From positions 35,453 through 99,452 of the forward strand of contig NZ_AMZN01000028.1 in assembly GCF_000331535.1 (NCBI RefSeq): a stretch of 64,000 bases of DNA, given 5' to 3'. The translations under genes and the position numbers were made by a program. How positions within the stretch are numbered: the stretch's first letter is position 1; the number at the start of each line of letters is the position of its first letter. This document shows, piece after piece, positions 37,692 to 47,500 of this stretch. The stretch is from Fulvivirga imtechensis AK7. GTDB taxonomy: Bacteria > Bacteroidota > Bacteroidia > Cytophagales > Cyclobacteriaceae. The notes under the pieces are model-generated. The model made no database searches. It was not told the origin of the DNA and saw only the letters and a list, made by a program, of their open reading frames with translations.

Positions 37692-40600
37692 ATGATTGAT
37701 TTTGTAACATATGTAGTCAGGGAGCTAAAGAGTAAGAGGCTATCAAAAACAGATGCTTTGGCCCTCATTAAACAATTTTCTATTAACTCCCAAACTACTT
37801 CCGGATCATCAGCCTTGCATCCCCTGTTGCATAGCAATACTTCGGATTTAAGTGAACAAAGCTATACTTCTACCTTTTATGGTGATGAGTTCTTCCTGAA
37901 AGACCATCAGGTCAAAGGGCAGAAGGTGTTGCCTGGGGTAGCTTACCTGGAAATGGCCAGGGCTGCCGTAGAGGGAGCTATGCAGGTACGACAGGAATCA
38001 ACCATTATAGAGTTGCGTAATGTGGTATGGGCTCAGCCAATCATAGTTTCGGGACCAAAGGAAGTAACCATTGCTTTGTTTGGAAGTGATAATGAGATCC
38101 AGAATGGCTACATAAATTTTGAAATTTACACGCTTATAGACGGTGCTGAGGAGGAAGTTAAGGAAACGATCCACTGTCAGGGGCAGGCTATCGTTGTCAA
38201 GAAGTCAACGCCGGGCAAACTTGATCTTGCCAGGCTCCGCGAGCAGACACAGCAAGGCAGCTTTCAATCAAACAGCGTTTACGCAGCTTACGCAGACCTG
38301 GGATTTAATTATGGCGCAGGTCACCGGGGAATACAAACGATTTACAAAGGAGACAGGCAACTACTCGCACATCTGGATCTACCTGTTGTAGGTGAGGCAG
38401 GTTCGCAAAAGTATGTTTTACATCCCGGGTTGATGGACAGTGCTGTGCAGTCTGCTATCGGATTCTTTGATGACCTGAGTCAGTTACCTGCTCAGCCATC
38501 TCTACCCTTCGCTCTGGAGTCTGTGAAGATCTTCTCGCCTTGTAGCAAAAATATGTATGCCTGGGTGAGGTACACCGCAGGTGAAGATCCCAATAGCAAA
38601 ATCACAAAATTGGATATTGACGTTTGCGATCAGGACGGGAATGTCTGTGTTCAAATGCAGGGCTTTACATCCCGCGAGCTACGTACTAAAGCAGTGGCTA
38701 CTGAGCAACAGCAAACCATCGATACTTTGCTTGCCGCACCGGAGTGGCAAGTATCCCCGAAATCACCACAAAGCAATAAACCAAAATATGCACAGCAACA
38801 CCTTGTCCTTTGTGGTCTGCCCGATGTTGATGAGGAAAAGGTTCAAAGGTTGATGCCAGAGGTTCAGCTTCTGGCGCTGAAGCCTGAAAAAGACAGGGAC
38901 ATAGCCGGGCGCTACCTTGAAGTTGCCCAAGCGTGTTTTGCGTCTCTCCGAAAGATACTCGGGAATAAACCTCAAGGTACAACTATCATCCAGATCGTAG
39001 CACCTTATGACCTGCAAGAGACATTTTTTGCAGGGCTGTCGGGAATGATCAACACTGCCATGTTAGAGAACCCACAACTCATAGGGCAGATCATTCTGGT
39101 AGAGTCGCAATTGAAGACACAGGAGTTGGTGGAGCGGTTAAAGTACGATCAAGACAGGCCCCGGGATACAACCATCAAGTACGAACAGGGCATCAGGAAT
39201 ATCTTACGCTGGAAAATCACTGCTAACACCGAGCAACAACCTGCCATTCCATTTAAAGAGCGAGGCGTTTATGTGATCACAGGCGGTTTAGGTGGACTGG
39301 GGCAGTTGTTTGCCAGGGAAATTATTCAACGCACGGCAAATTCTCGGATTATCCTCACCGGTCGTTCAGCTCAGAAGGACCTGAAGGAAAAACAGTCTGT
39401 TTTGAAGGCATTACGCGCTATCAGCGATGGCATTGAATATCGTCAATTGGAAGTTGAGGATTTGACCCAGGTTGAGCGGTTTGTCAATACAGTTATTGAT
39501 GAATACGGCCAGATAAACGGGATCATACATAGTGCAGGTATGATTGCCGATAACTACATTCTGAAAAAGGATGATACCGAGTTTGACAGTGTGCTTCGCC
39601 CCAAGGTTGCAGGAACTTATAATTTAGATCTCGCATGCCGGAACACAGACCTGGATTTCTTCGTGTTGTTTTCATCAGTTGCGTCTGTATTCGGCAACAT
39701 TGGTCAGGCAGACTATGCAGCGGCAAACGGTTTTATGAATCAGTTTGCTGACTATCGCAATCACCTGGTGTCAAAAAAGCAGCGACAGGGAAAGACCCTG
39801 GCGCTGCATTGGCCTTTGTGGCTGGAAGGGGGAATGAACCCCGACCAGGCTACACGGGAACTGCTGAGGGAGACCACAGGGATGAGCCCAATGAAAACGG
39901 CTTCAGGTATGCATGCATTCTACCAGGCACTGGCATTACAGTACGGTCAGGTATTGGTACTGGAAGGCAATCTACCACAACTAAAGGCTTTGCTGGAGGA
40001 GTCAGGAAACCGAACAGCATCCGGTTTCGGGCTACAATCGATAGACGCAGAGGTGTCTAATGCTGAAACAAATCATGGCGATCTTTCAGAGATGACCCGG
40101 GAATACCTGCGCAAAGAATTTGCAGAGGTGTTGAAACTTTCTCCTCACAGGATTGATGTGCAGCAACCGCTGGAAAAATATGGCATTGACTCAATACTCG
40201 CATTGACGCTAACTACTCAACTGGAGAAGACATTTGGTTCGCTACCTAAAACATTATTCTTTGAATACCAGACCCTACAGGAACTTACGGGCTACTTTGT
40301 TAAAGCTTTTTCGGAAGTATTATCGGCACGATTTGCTCAAAAGAAACATATGCCTGAGCAGTCACAGCCAATTGAAGTAGCGCCCAAACCTGCTGCTCAG
40401 CTAAGGAACAGGAAAGCCACCACCAGATCATTTCGCAGTCAAGTCCGCAATGAAATAGCCGATAAAGATACCTTTCTTGCAGAACCTATCGCCATTGTGG
40501 GTATGAGTGGCCGCTACCCCGAGGCAGTGGACATTGAACGCTACTGGCATAACCTCCGTGAAGGAAAAGACTGCATCATCGAAGTGCCGCGTGAGCGTTG

Positions 40601-43600
40601 GGACTGGCGTGAATATTATACTGCAGACCGCAATAAAAACGGGCATCACTACAGCAAATGGGGTGGCTTTATATCAGGAGTTGATGAATTTGACCCACGG
40701 TTCTTTAACATCTCCCCGAGGGAAGCGGAATTTATCGATCCCCAGGAGCGATTGTTTTTACAACATGCCTGGATGGCCGTTGAAGATGCGGGTTACAGCA
40801 GGACAAGTTTGCAAATGCCCCGTGAAAATGACCTCACAGGCCAGGTGGGGGTGTATGCAGGGGTAATGTACAGTGAATATCAGCTATTTGGTATTGAAGC
40901 CAGCATGAGAGGGAAGCCGATGTCAGTGCCCGGCAGCTACGCAAGCATTGCCAACCGCGTGTCTTATACGTTGAACCTGCATGGACCCAGCATGACGCTC
41001 GACACCATGTGTTCTTCTTCACTGTCTGCTATTCATCTGGCCTGCCAGGATCTGAAATTAGGGCGGACGGACATGGCCATTGCAGGGGGTGTCAATGTGA
41101 GCATACACCCCAATAAATACCTGTTTCTCAGTGCCGGAAGATTTATTTCTGCTGATGGTCACTGTCAGAGCTTTGGAGAAGGCGGTGATGGCTATATTCC
41201 CGGAGAAGGCGTGGGAGTGGTAGTACTGAAAAGACTATCAGAAGCCGTGCGGGATAGAGATCACATTTATGGTGTTATAAAGGGCAGCAGCCTTAACCAT
41301 GGAGGCAAGACCAACGGCTATTCAGTCCCTAATCCGCGTGCTCAGGCCGCGTTGATCAGCCAGGTGCTGAAAGAATCGGAAACCGACCCTCGGCATGTTA
41401 GCTACATAGAAGCGCATGGCACAGGCACCAAGCTGGGAGATCCTATCGAAATTGCAGCACTGACGCAGGCATTTCAGCACCATACTCAGGATACCGGATA
41501 TTGCCTGATAGGATCAGCCAAATCTAATATTGGTCACTGTGAATCCGCTGCAGGTATCGCCGGACTGACAAAGGTTTTGCTGCAGATGAAATACAGGCAG
41601 ATAGTCCCCTCGTTGCACTCATCTGTTTTAAATCCGTACATAGACTTTCAAAACACACCATTTGTCGTCAACCAAACCTTGCGGGCATGGGACGCCCCGG
41701 TGATTGACGGACAGCAGGTATCCCGGGTAGCGGGTATATCGGCCTTCGGTGCGGGCGGCTCCAATGCGCATTTAATTGTGGAGGAATTCATCCCTCCGAC
41801 AGAAATAAACAAATCGCCTGTTAATATCGAAATAACGGACAGGGTCATTATCCCTTTATCTGCCAGAACACCGGAGCAGTTAAAACAGAAGGCCATTGAT
41901 CTTTTGAATCATATTAATGGATCCCAACCCGACCTCGTATCCATGGCCTATACACTTCAGGTGGGCAGAGAGGCTATGGAAGAGCGTATTGGTTTTATAG
42001 TGGACAACATCGATGATCTGGCTGAAAAGCTACAGGCCTGGATCAACGGTGAGCAGGAAGCTGAAAATGTGTTTTATGGACACATGAAGCAAAATAACAG
42101 CCTGCTATCGCTGATGAGTGCGGATGACGATTTTGAACATACCCTGAGCAAGTGGATAATAGGCAAGAAACTAGCTAAAGTGCTGGAATTGTGGGTTAAC
42201 GGACTGGAACTGGACTGGAATAAGCTATACGGTAGTGTAAAGCCTCAACGTATCAGCCTGCCCACCTATCCTTTTGCGAAAGAGCGGTATTGGATCGATT
42301 CAACAGGAAAAGAACTGCCTGCCCCAACAGAAGCCACCACGATGGCGCTTCATCCGTTGGTCCATACCAACACTTCAAAATTTAACCAACAGAGCTATAG
42401 TTCAACCTTCACCGGTAATGAATTTTTCTTTAAGGATTATCAGGTCAATACCGGTAACGGATATGCACAAAAAATGCTGCCGGCTGTGGCACTGCTGGAA
42501 ATGGCCCGGGCTGCCGTAGAGCAGGCATCTGAGCCTCAGCAAACGCCTGTAGTAACGGAGCTGCATCATATCGAATGGGGGCAGCCAGTAGTTGGCGGAG
42601 AGGGAAAGCAGGTGAATATTGCACTGTTTGCCGATGAAAACAATGTGATTGATTTTGAGGTCTTTAGCCAGCAAAGCGGGGAGGAAACCGTTCACTGCCT
42701 GGGGCAAGTCGTCCACTCAACCGGCAGGGGAGCTACCCGGGTCGATATAGACAGCCTCCGGAGACAAATGATAAAGGGAAGTTATGGGCCGGGTAAGCTA
42801 TATCCGTTTTTCTCAGCTATGGGCCTTCACTACGGTCCTGCACATCAGGGTTTGGTTTCGGTAAACAAGGGCGAGCATCAACTATTGGCACAATTACAAT
42901 TGCCAGCAAGCGTTGCGGCTGGTCAAAACGACTATATACTGCATCCGGCATTACTGGACGCAGCCCTGCAAGCCTCCGTTTGCCTGCTGACTGACCTTAA
43001 CCGGCAGCCTCATCATGCGTTTTTGCCCCTTACTTTGGAGCAGCTAGCCATAGTGGCCCCGTGTACAAAAGAGATGTATACATGGGTGCGTTTTGCAAAA
43101 AGCAACAACGGGCAGGGAGGAAAAACACGACTGGATATAGACCTGTCTGATGAGCATGGGAATATTTGCGTTCAGCTAAGAGGCTTGTCGTTTTATGAAA
43201 TGAGTATAAACGTTAATGCCATTGGTACACAAGAAATCGATGTCGGAACCTCTCAGCCTCATACCGATGTGGCAGCGCCTGCACCGTCAAAGGAAAAGCC
43301 TCGGGCAATACCTATGGTTAACTTCCATGATATCAACGGAGTTGCGAATACAATCACAGCCAAGCCACGGGCCATACAACTGCTGGCTACCCAAGACATG
43401 CCTGCATCTTTTGAAAAAACACAGGTATCCAAACCACAGGCCATCCGGCTGGATAACTCACAGCAGACCGTGGTTTTTGAAGGAACCGAAAAGCAGTTGG
43501 CACCGGCATTAAGCGCCCCTAATGGGAGCGGGGATAGCCAAAACGTGCAGGTGGTTTCATCACAGGAACCCGAGCCGGACTATACCAAAGCGCAGTTGCA

Positions 43601-43871
43601 TGAATACCTTAGAAAAAGTTTAGCGGAGGCACTTTACCTGGATTCTTCGGAGATTGACATTAGTAAACCTTTTGTTGACCTGGGTTTGGATTCCATCGTT
43701 GGAGTGGAGTGGATGAAGGTGGTGAATAAAAGACTTGGCTTGGATGTCTCTGCAACCAGGGTTTATGATTACTCAACCATACAGGCACTGGGAGCATTTC
43801 TTCACAAGGAACTGGAAGGTTCTCCCGGAGAGAGGTTCTCCGGTAAACTATCCCCAACTTTTTCTGAATGA
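37692..43871 (+). CDS. Trans-AT polyketide synthase (PKS-C)
   Basis: The 2059-residue protein reads: N-terminal docking helices (1-32); DH (HQVKGQKVLP, His 72, Asp 249); KR (GGLGGLG near 530, SVASVFG, Tyr 675, with the LDD-position Asp in GMIADN); ACP (Ser 834), together completing the module begun by KS6 on PKS-B; KS7 (about 932-1367, Cys 1107 in DTMCSSSL); DH0 (Tyr 1583 replaces His; Asp 1756, Gln 1760 kept); a linker with three KPxxI repeats (about 1866-1920); and one ACP (Ser 2001, Trp 2007) that ends the protein. The last ACP belongs with the two that open PKS-D. The predicted contribution is an alkene, then a ketone presented for beta-branching. Unlike the other two branching modules, it has no ECH domains, so it should depend on the free-standing enzymes. 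Confidence 0.92.
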   Translation: MIDFVTYVVRELKSKRLSKTDALALIKQFSINSQTTSGSSALHPLLHSNTSDLSEQSYTSTFYGDEFFLKDHQVKGQKVLPGVAYLEMARAAVEGAMQVRQESTIIELRNVVWAQPIIVSGPKEVTIALFGSDNEIQNGYINFEIYTLIDGAEEEVKETIHCQGQAIVVKKSTPGKLDLARLREQTQQGSFQSNSVYAAYADLGFNYGAGHRGIQTIYKGDRQLLAHLDLPVVGEAGSQKYVLHPGLMDSAVQSAIGFFDDLSQLPAQPSLPFALESVKIFSPCSKNMYAWVRYTAGEDPNSKITKLDIDVCDQDGNVCVQMQGFTSRELRTKAVATEQQQTIDTLLAAPEWQVSPKSPQSNKPKYAQQHLVLCGLPDVDEEKVQRLMPEVQLLALKPEKDRDIAGRYLEVAQACFASLRKILGNKPQGTTIIQIVAPYDLQETFFAGLSGMINTAMLENPQLIGQIILVESQLKTQELVERLKYDQDRPRDTTIKYEQGIRNILRWKITANTEQQPAIPFKERGVYVITGGLGGLGQLFAREIIQRTANSRIILTGRSAQKDLKEKQSVLKALRAISDGIEYRQLEVEDLTQVERFVNTVIDEYGQINGIIHSAGMIADNYILKKDDTEFDSVLRPKVAGTYNLDLACRNTDLDFFVLFSSVASVFGNIGQADYAAANGFMNQFADYRNHLVSKKQRQGKTLALHWPLWLEGGMNPDQATRELLRETTGMSPMKTASGMHAFYQALALQYGQVLVLEGNLPQLKALLEESGNRTASGFGLQSIDAEVSNAETNHGDLSEMTREYLRKEFAEVLKLSPHRIDVQQPLEKYGIDSILALTLTTQLEKTFGSLPKTLFFEYQTLQELTGYFVKAFSEVLSARFAQKKHMPEQSQPIEVAPKPAAQLRNRKATTRSFRSQVRNEIADKDTFLAEPIAIVGMSGRYPEAVDIERYWHNLREGKDCIIEVPRERWDWREYYTADRNKNGHHYSKWGGFISGVDEFDPRFFNISPREAEFIDPQERLFLQHAWMAVEDAGYSRTSLQMPRENDLTGQVGVYAGVMYSEYQLFGIEASMRGKPMSVPGSYASIANRVSYTLNLHGPSMTLDTMCSSSLSAIHLACQDLKLGRTDMAIAGGVNVSIHPNKYLFLSAGRFISADGHCQSFGEGGDGYIPGEGVGVVVLKRLSEAVRDRDHIYGVIKGSSLNHGGKTNGYSVPNPRAQAALISQVLKESETDPRHVSYIEAHGTGTKLGDPIEIAALTQAFQHHTQDTGYCLIGSAKSNIGHCESAAGIAGLTKVLLQMKYRQIVPSLHSSVLNPYIDFQNTPFVVNQTLRAWDAPVIDGQQVSRVAGISAFGAGGSNAHLIVEEFIPPTEINKSPVNIEITDRVIIPLSARTPEQLKQKAIDLLNHINGSQPDLVSMAYTLQVGREAMEERIGFIVDNIDDLAEKLQAWINGEQEAENVFYGHMKQNNSLLSLMSADDDFEHTLSKWIIGKKLAKVLELWVNGLELDWNKLYGSVKPQRISLPTYPFAKERYWIDSTGKELPAPTEATTMALHPLVHTNTSKFNQQSYSSTFTGNEFFFKDYQVNTGNGYAQKMLPAVALLEMARAAVEQASEPQQTPVVTELHHIEWGQPVVGGEGKQVNIALFADENNVIDFEVFSQQSGEETVHCLGQVVHSTGRGATRVDIDSLRRQMIKGSYGPGKLYPFFSAMGLHYGPAHQGLVSVNKGEHQLLAQLQLPASVAAGQNDYILHPALLDAALQASVCLLTDLNRQPHHAFLPLTLEQLAIVAPCTKEMYTWVRFAKSNNGQGGKTRLDIDLSDEHGNICVQLRGLSFYEMSINVNAIGTQEIDVGTSQPHTDVAAPAPSKEKPRAIPMVNFHDINGVANTITAKPRAIQLLATQDMPASFEKTQVSKPQAIRLDNSQQTVVFEGTEKQLAPALSAPNGSGDSQNVQVVSSQEPEPDYTKAQLHEYLRKSLAEALYLDSSEIDISKPFVDLGLDSIVGVEWMKVVNKRLGLDVSATRVYDYSTIQALGAFLHKELEGSPGERFSGKLSPTFSE

Positions 43872-44575
43872 GCTATTGTAGCCATCAAAGAAGTAAGCCA
43901 ATACGATTATAAGCAGCTATAAAAAAGAATATGTCGTCTAAAGAAAACGAATCTAAATACATTAGTGAGCAGGTAAAGGAACTCCTGAGAATAAGTCTGG
44001 CCGAAGCGCTCTACCTTGATCCCTCTGAAATTGAGATCAACAAATCGTTTGTTGACCTGGGTTTGGATTCCATTGTAGGAGTGGAATGGATGAAGGTGAT
44101 CAATAAAAGGCTTGGTTTGGAGATATCTGCCACCAGGGTTTATGACTATACTACGATAAGTGCGTTAGCATCATACCTGACCAAAGAGATTGAAAATTCA
44201 ACCTCTTCAGAGAATATACGCACTGTATTTCCGGCATCTTCAGGGCCAGACACTGCTGTCACTCACCAGGAAATTAAAGCTAACAGCGAACTTACCCATA
44301 ATTTCCACACCCCCGAATCACAACCGGAACTTACCGAAAAGGAGATACAGGAAGAGTTGAAAACAAGTTTGGCGGAAGCGCTCTACCTTAGCCCCACTGA
44401 AGTTGATATAGAAAAGTCATTTGTTGACTTGGGTTTGGATTCCATCGTAGGAGTAGAGTGGATGAAAATCGTAAATAAGAATCTTGGCCTGGATATATCT
44501 GCAACAAAGGTGTATGACTATGCAACAGTAAGGTCATTGGCATCATTTATTTATAAGGAATTGGAGAAGACGCCG
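43585..44575 (+). other. Three beta-branching ACPs split over PKS-C and PKS-D
   Basis: One ACP ends PKS-C (Ser 2001) and two open PKS-D (Ser 47, Ser 171). All three share SLAEALYL and FVDLGLDSIVGVEWMK, with Trp six residues after Ser. The stop TGA at 43869-43871 and ATG at 43931 separate them by 59 bp. The high similarity suggests recent tandem duplication. The split probably lets the PKS-D pair receive the chain from KS7 or exchange it with the PKS-C ACP. Confidence 0.85.
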
Positions 44576-47500
44576 GTTGCTTTGATCAAGCCAAAGCCTG
44601 CCGCAGACCTGCAGCCGGTCGTGAGCCCCGTATCTTCCCCCATGCAGGAACTTCATACACCCGCAAAGGATAATTCTTTTCTGCGTCTGAATGCCTTTCC
44701 TGATCTGAAAAGGAAGGCGCGCGCCAGGCAGTCAGCAGTAGGAAATAAGAGCCTTTCTGATGAAAAAATTGCGATTATTGGTATGTCGGGGAGATATCCT
44801 CAGGCAAGCAATTTGGAACAGTATTGGAATAATCTGGCGCAAGGTAAAAATTCGGTTACTGAAATTACTTCTTCCCGTTGGGATATCAACCGGTATTATG
44901 ACCCGGACCCGACTAAGGAAGGTAAGATGTATTGCAAGTGGCTGGGCACTTTGGAAGATATCGACTGCTTTGATCCGTTGTTCTTTCAGATCCCACCTGC
45001 GGAGGCCGAATCGATGGACCCCCAACACCGGATATTCTTACAGGAGAGTTATCGGGCCTTTGAAGATGCCGGTTATTCAAGTGCCAGGTTGAGCAACACC
45101 AAATGTGGTGTTTACCTTGGCATAATGAGTACCGATTATAATTACCACCTTTCAAAAAGCAGTTCTAAATCAGTAAACATTACAGGCAACAGTTTTGCCA
45201 TCGGAGCCGCCCGTATTGCATACTTTTTAAACCTGAAAGGGCCCGCTATACCGGTAGATACCGCCTGCTCATCTTCACTGGTAGCTATTCATATGGCACG
45301 GCAGGCATTGCTGAACCACGAAATTGACATGGCGCTGGCAGGTGGGGTGAGTTTATATCTAAACCCAGAGGGTTATATAGGAATGTGCCAGGCAGGAATG
45401 CTTTCTCCGGAAGGGCAATGTAAGGCGTTTGATGACGCTGCCAATGGTTTTGTGCCCGGTGAAGGAGTAGGTGCAGTTGTGCTGAAGCGTTTAGCAGATG
45501 CGGAAAGGGACAATGACTTTATTTATGGCGTTATTTTAGGCTCTGGCGTTAACCAGGATGGCAAAACCAATGGCATTACTGCACCGAGTGTTAATAGCCA
45601 GATTGAGTTGGAAAGAGATCTGTATAGCCGGTATAACATCGATCCCGAAACGATCAGCTACATAGAGGCACATGGTACAGGCACCAAATTGGGTGACCCT
45701 ATTGAGCTGGAGGCGCTATCTACTGTGTTTAAAGAAAAAACATCAAAGAAGAATTTCTGCGCTTTGGGGTCGGTGAAAAGCAATATCGGGCATACCTCAG
45801 GAGCTGCTGGTGTGGCAAGCGTTCAGAAAGTGTTATTGTCAATGCAGCACCGAACGCTGGTCCCCACTTTACACGTGGCAAAGGAGAACGGCATCTTTGA
45901 CTTTAGAAATTCTCCATTCTATATCTCAAAAGAACAGCAGCCCTGGAACGTTAGTCCTGGTGATTCGCTGCGCAGAGCAAGTATCAGCTCGTTTGGGTTT
46001 AGTGGTACCAATGCACATCTGGTAATTGAAGAATATCCGCAGCAAGCAAAAAACCGTGCTGTTCCGGTCAACCATTTACAAACAGGAACCATTATCCTGT
46101 TATCGGCAAGAACTACCGAACAACTGAAACAAAAAGCCCATGATCTTCTGGATTTTATTCTCAAAAATGAGCGATCCGTGGATTTGGTGGATATGGCCTA
46201 CACCCTGCAGGTGGGAAGGGATGAATTGCGGGAAAGACTGGCTTTTGTTGTCAGTTCGGTGGATCAGTTGAAGAAGAATCTTCAGGCGTATGTTACCGGC
46301 AGTCAGGATATCAAAGGCGTTCATCAGGGGCGGGTGGCACGCGACAACGGGAATGAGGGTACCGGTGCTGAATTGCAAACCACAGTGGATGACTTGATAA
46401 GTAATAACAGATGGCCCCAACTCCTTGATCTATGGGTGAAAGGCTTGGAAGTGGATTGGAACAAACTCTATGGTGAATACAAACCAAGATGTATCAGCCT
46501 GCCCACCTATCCATTTGCCAGGGAGCGGTACTGGGTAGAAATGGCTAATGATACGCCTGCTAATCTGCCCGGTGTTAGTGAAATTGAAGTCAAAACTGAG
46601 GCGGAGATCAAAGAAAATGTTCAGGAGGTGCCTTACCAACCTGTATGGAAAAAGACCGGATTATCGCCTCAGTCCGGGGCAAATGATCAATTTCCTGTAA
46701 GTGAGCCTGTCCTGGTCATTGATACCACTGAGGAGCTGTACAGGGCTATGGAAGGCAAAGTATTCTGTCAGTCAGGTACACTGGTCTTATTACAACCCAA
46801 TCATGCTTATAAGGAAACGGAGCAAGGGATATTTACCATTGATCCTGGGAATGAAGAGCATTTTTACAGCCTAATTGAAAGTCTGAAAGCCAAAGACAGG
46901 CTGCCACACACGATCATTCACCAGGGATTGGATTCTGAAAAGCCGGATGCTGAAGCGATGGAGCAGCAGCTCAACTACAGCTTTTACACACTGTTTTATA
47001 TGTGCAAAGCCTTGATCAGCCAGAAATATCAAACACCACTTCAAATTCTGTCACTGATCTCAGGCAATGCCGGTATACCTGCTTCATCATATTCAGCACT
47101 TGGCGCTTTCTTTAAAACGCTGACATTGGAAAATCCGAAGTATCGGGGTAAAGTGGTTGAGATCATGCAAGCTGAGGCAAATCAGCGCCCCGACACCTCC
47201 CGGAAGGTGGAAATTGTTTTGGCTGAGCTGAGCGACCAAAACCGGAGTGCCAATGAAATCCGCTATCAGGCGGGGGCAGGTAGTCAGGAGTATACCCGAT
47301 ATGTCAGAACACTAACAGCATTTGATAATAGCAAAGCCGAAATAGAGGAATTGCCGCTAAAGCAAAAGGGAGTTTACATTATTTCCGGGGGCTTAGGAGG
47401 TTTGGGCCTTATTTTTAGTGAATATCTGGCAAAGAACCTCCAGTGCAACCTGGTGCTTTTCGGGCGATCTGAACTTCAGGCAGCACAAGAGGAAAAACTA

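Noticed and set aside
43869..43933. Possible frameshift splitting one PKS gene into PKS-C and PKS-D
   Set aside because: There is a clean stop, a 59-bp gap and a proper ATG; no shifted continuation of the ACP region is seen in other frames.
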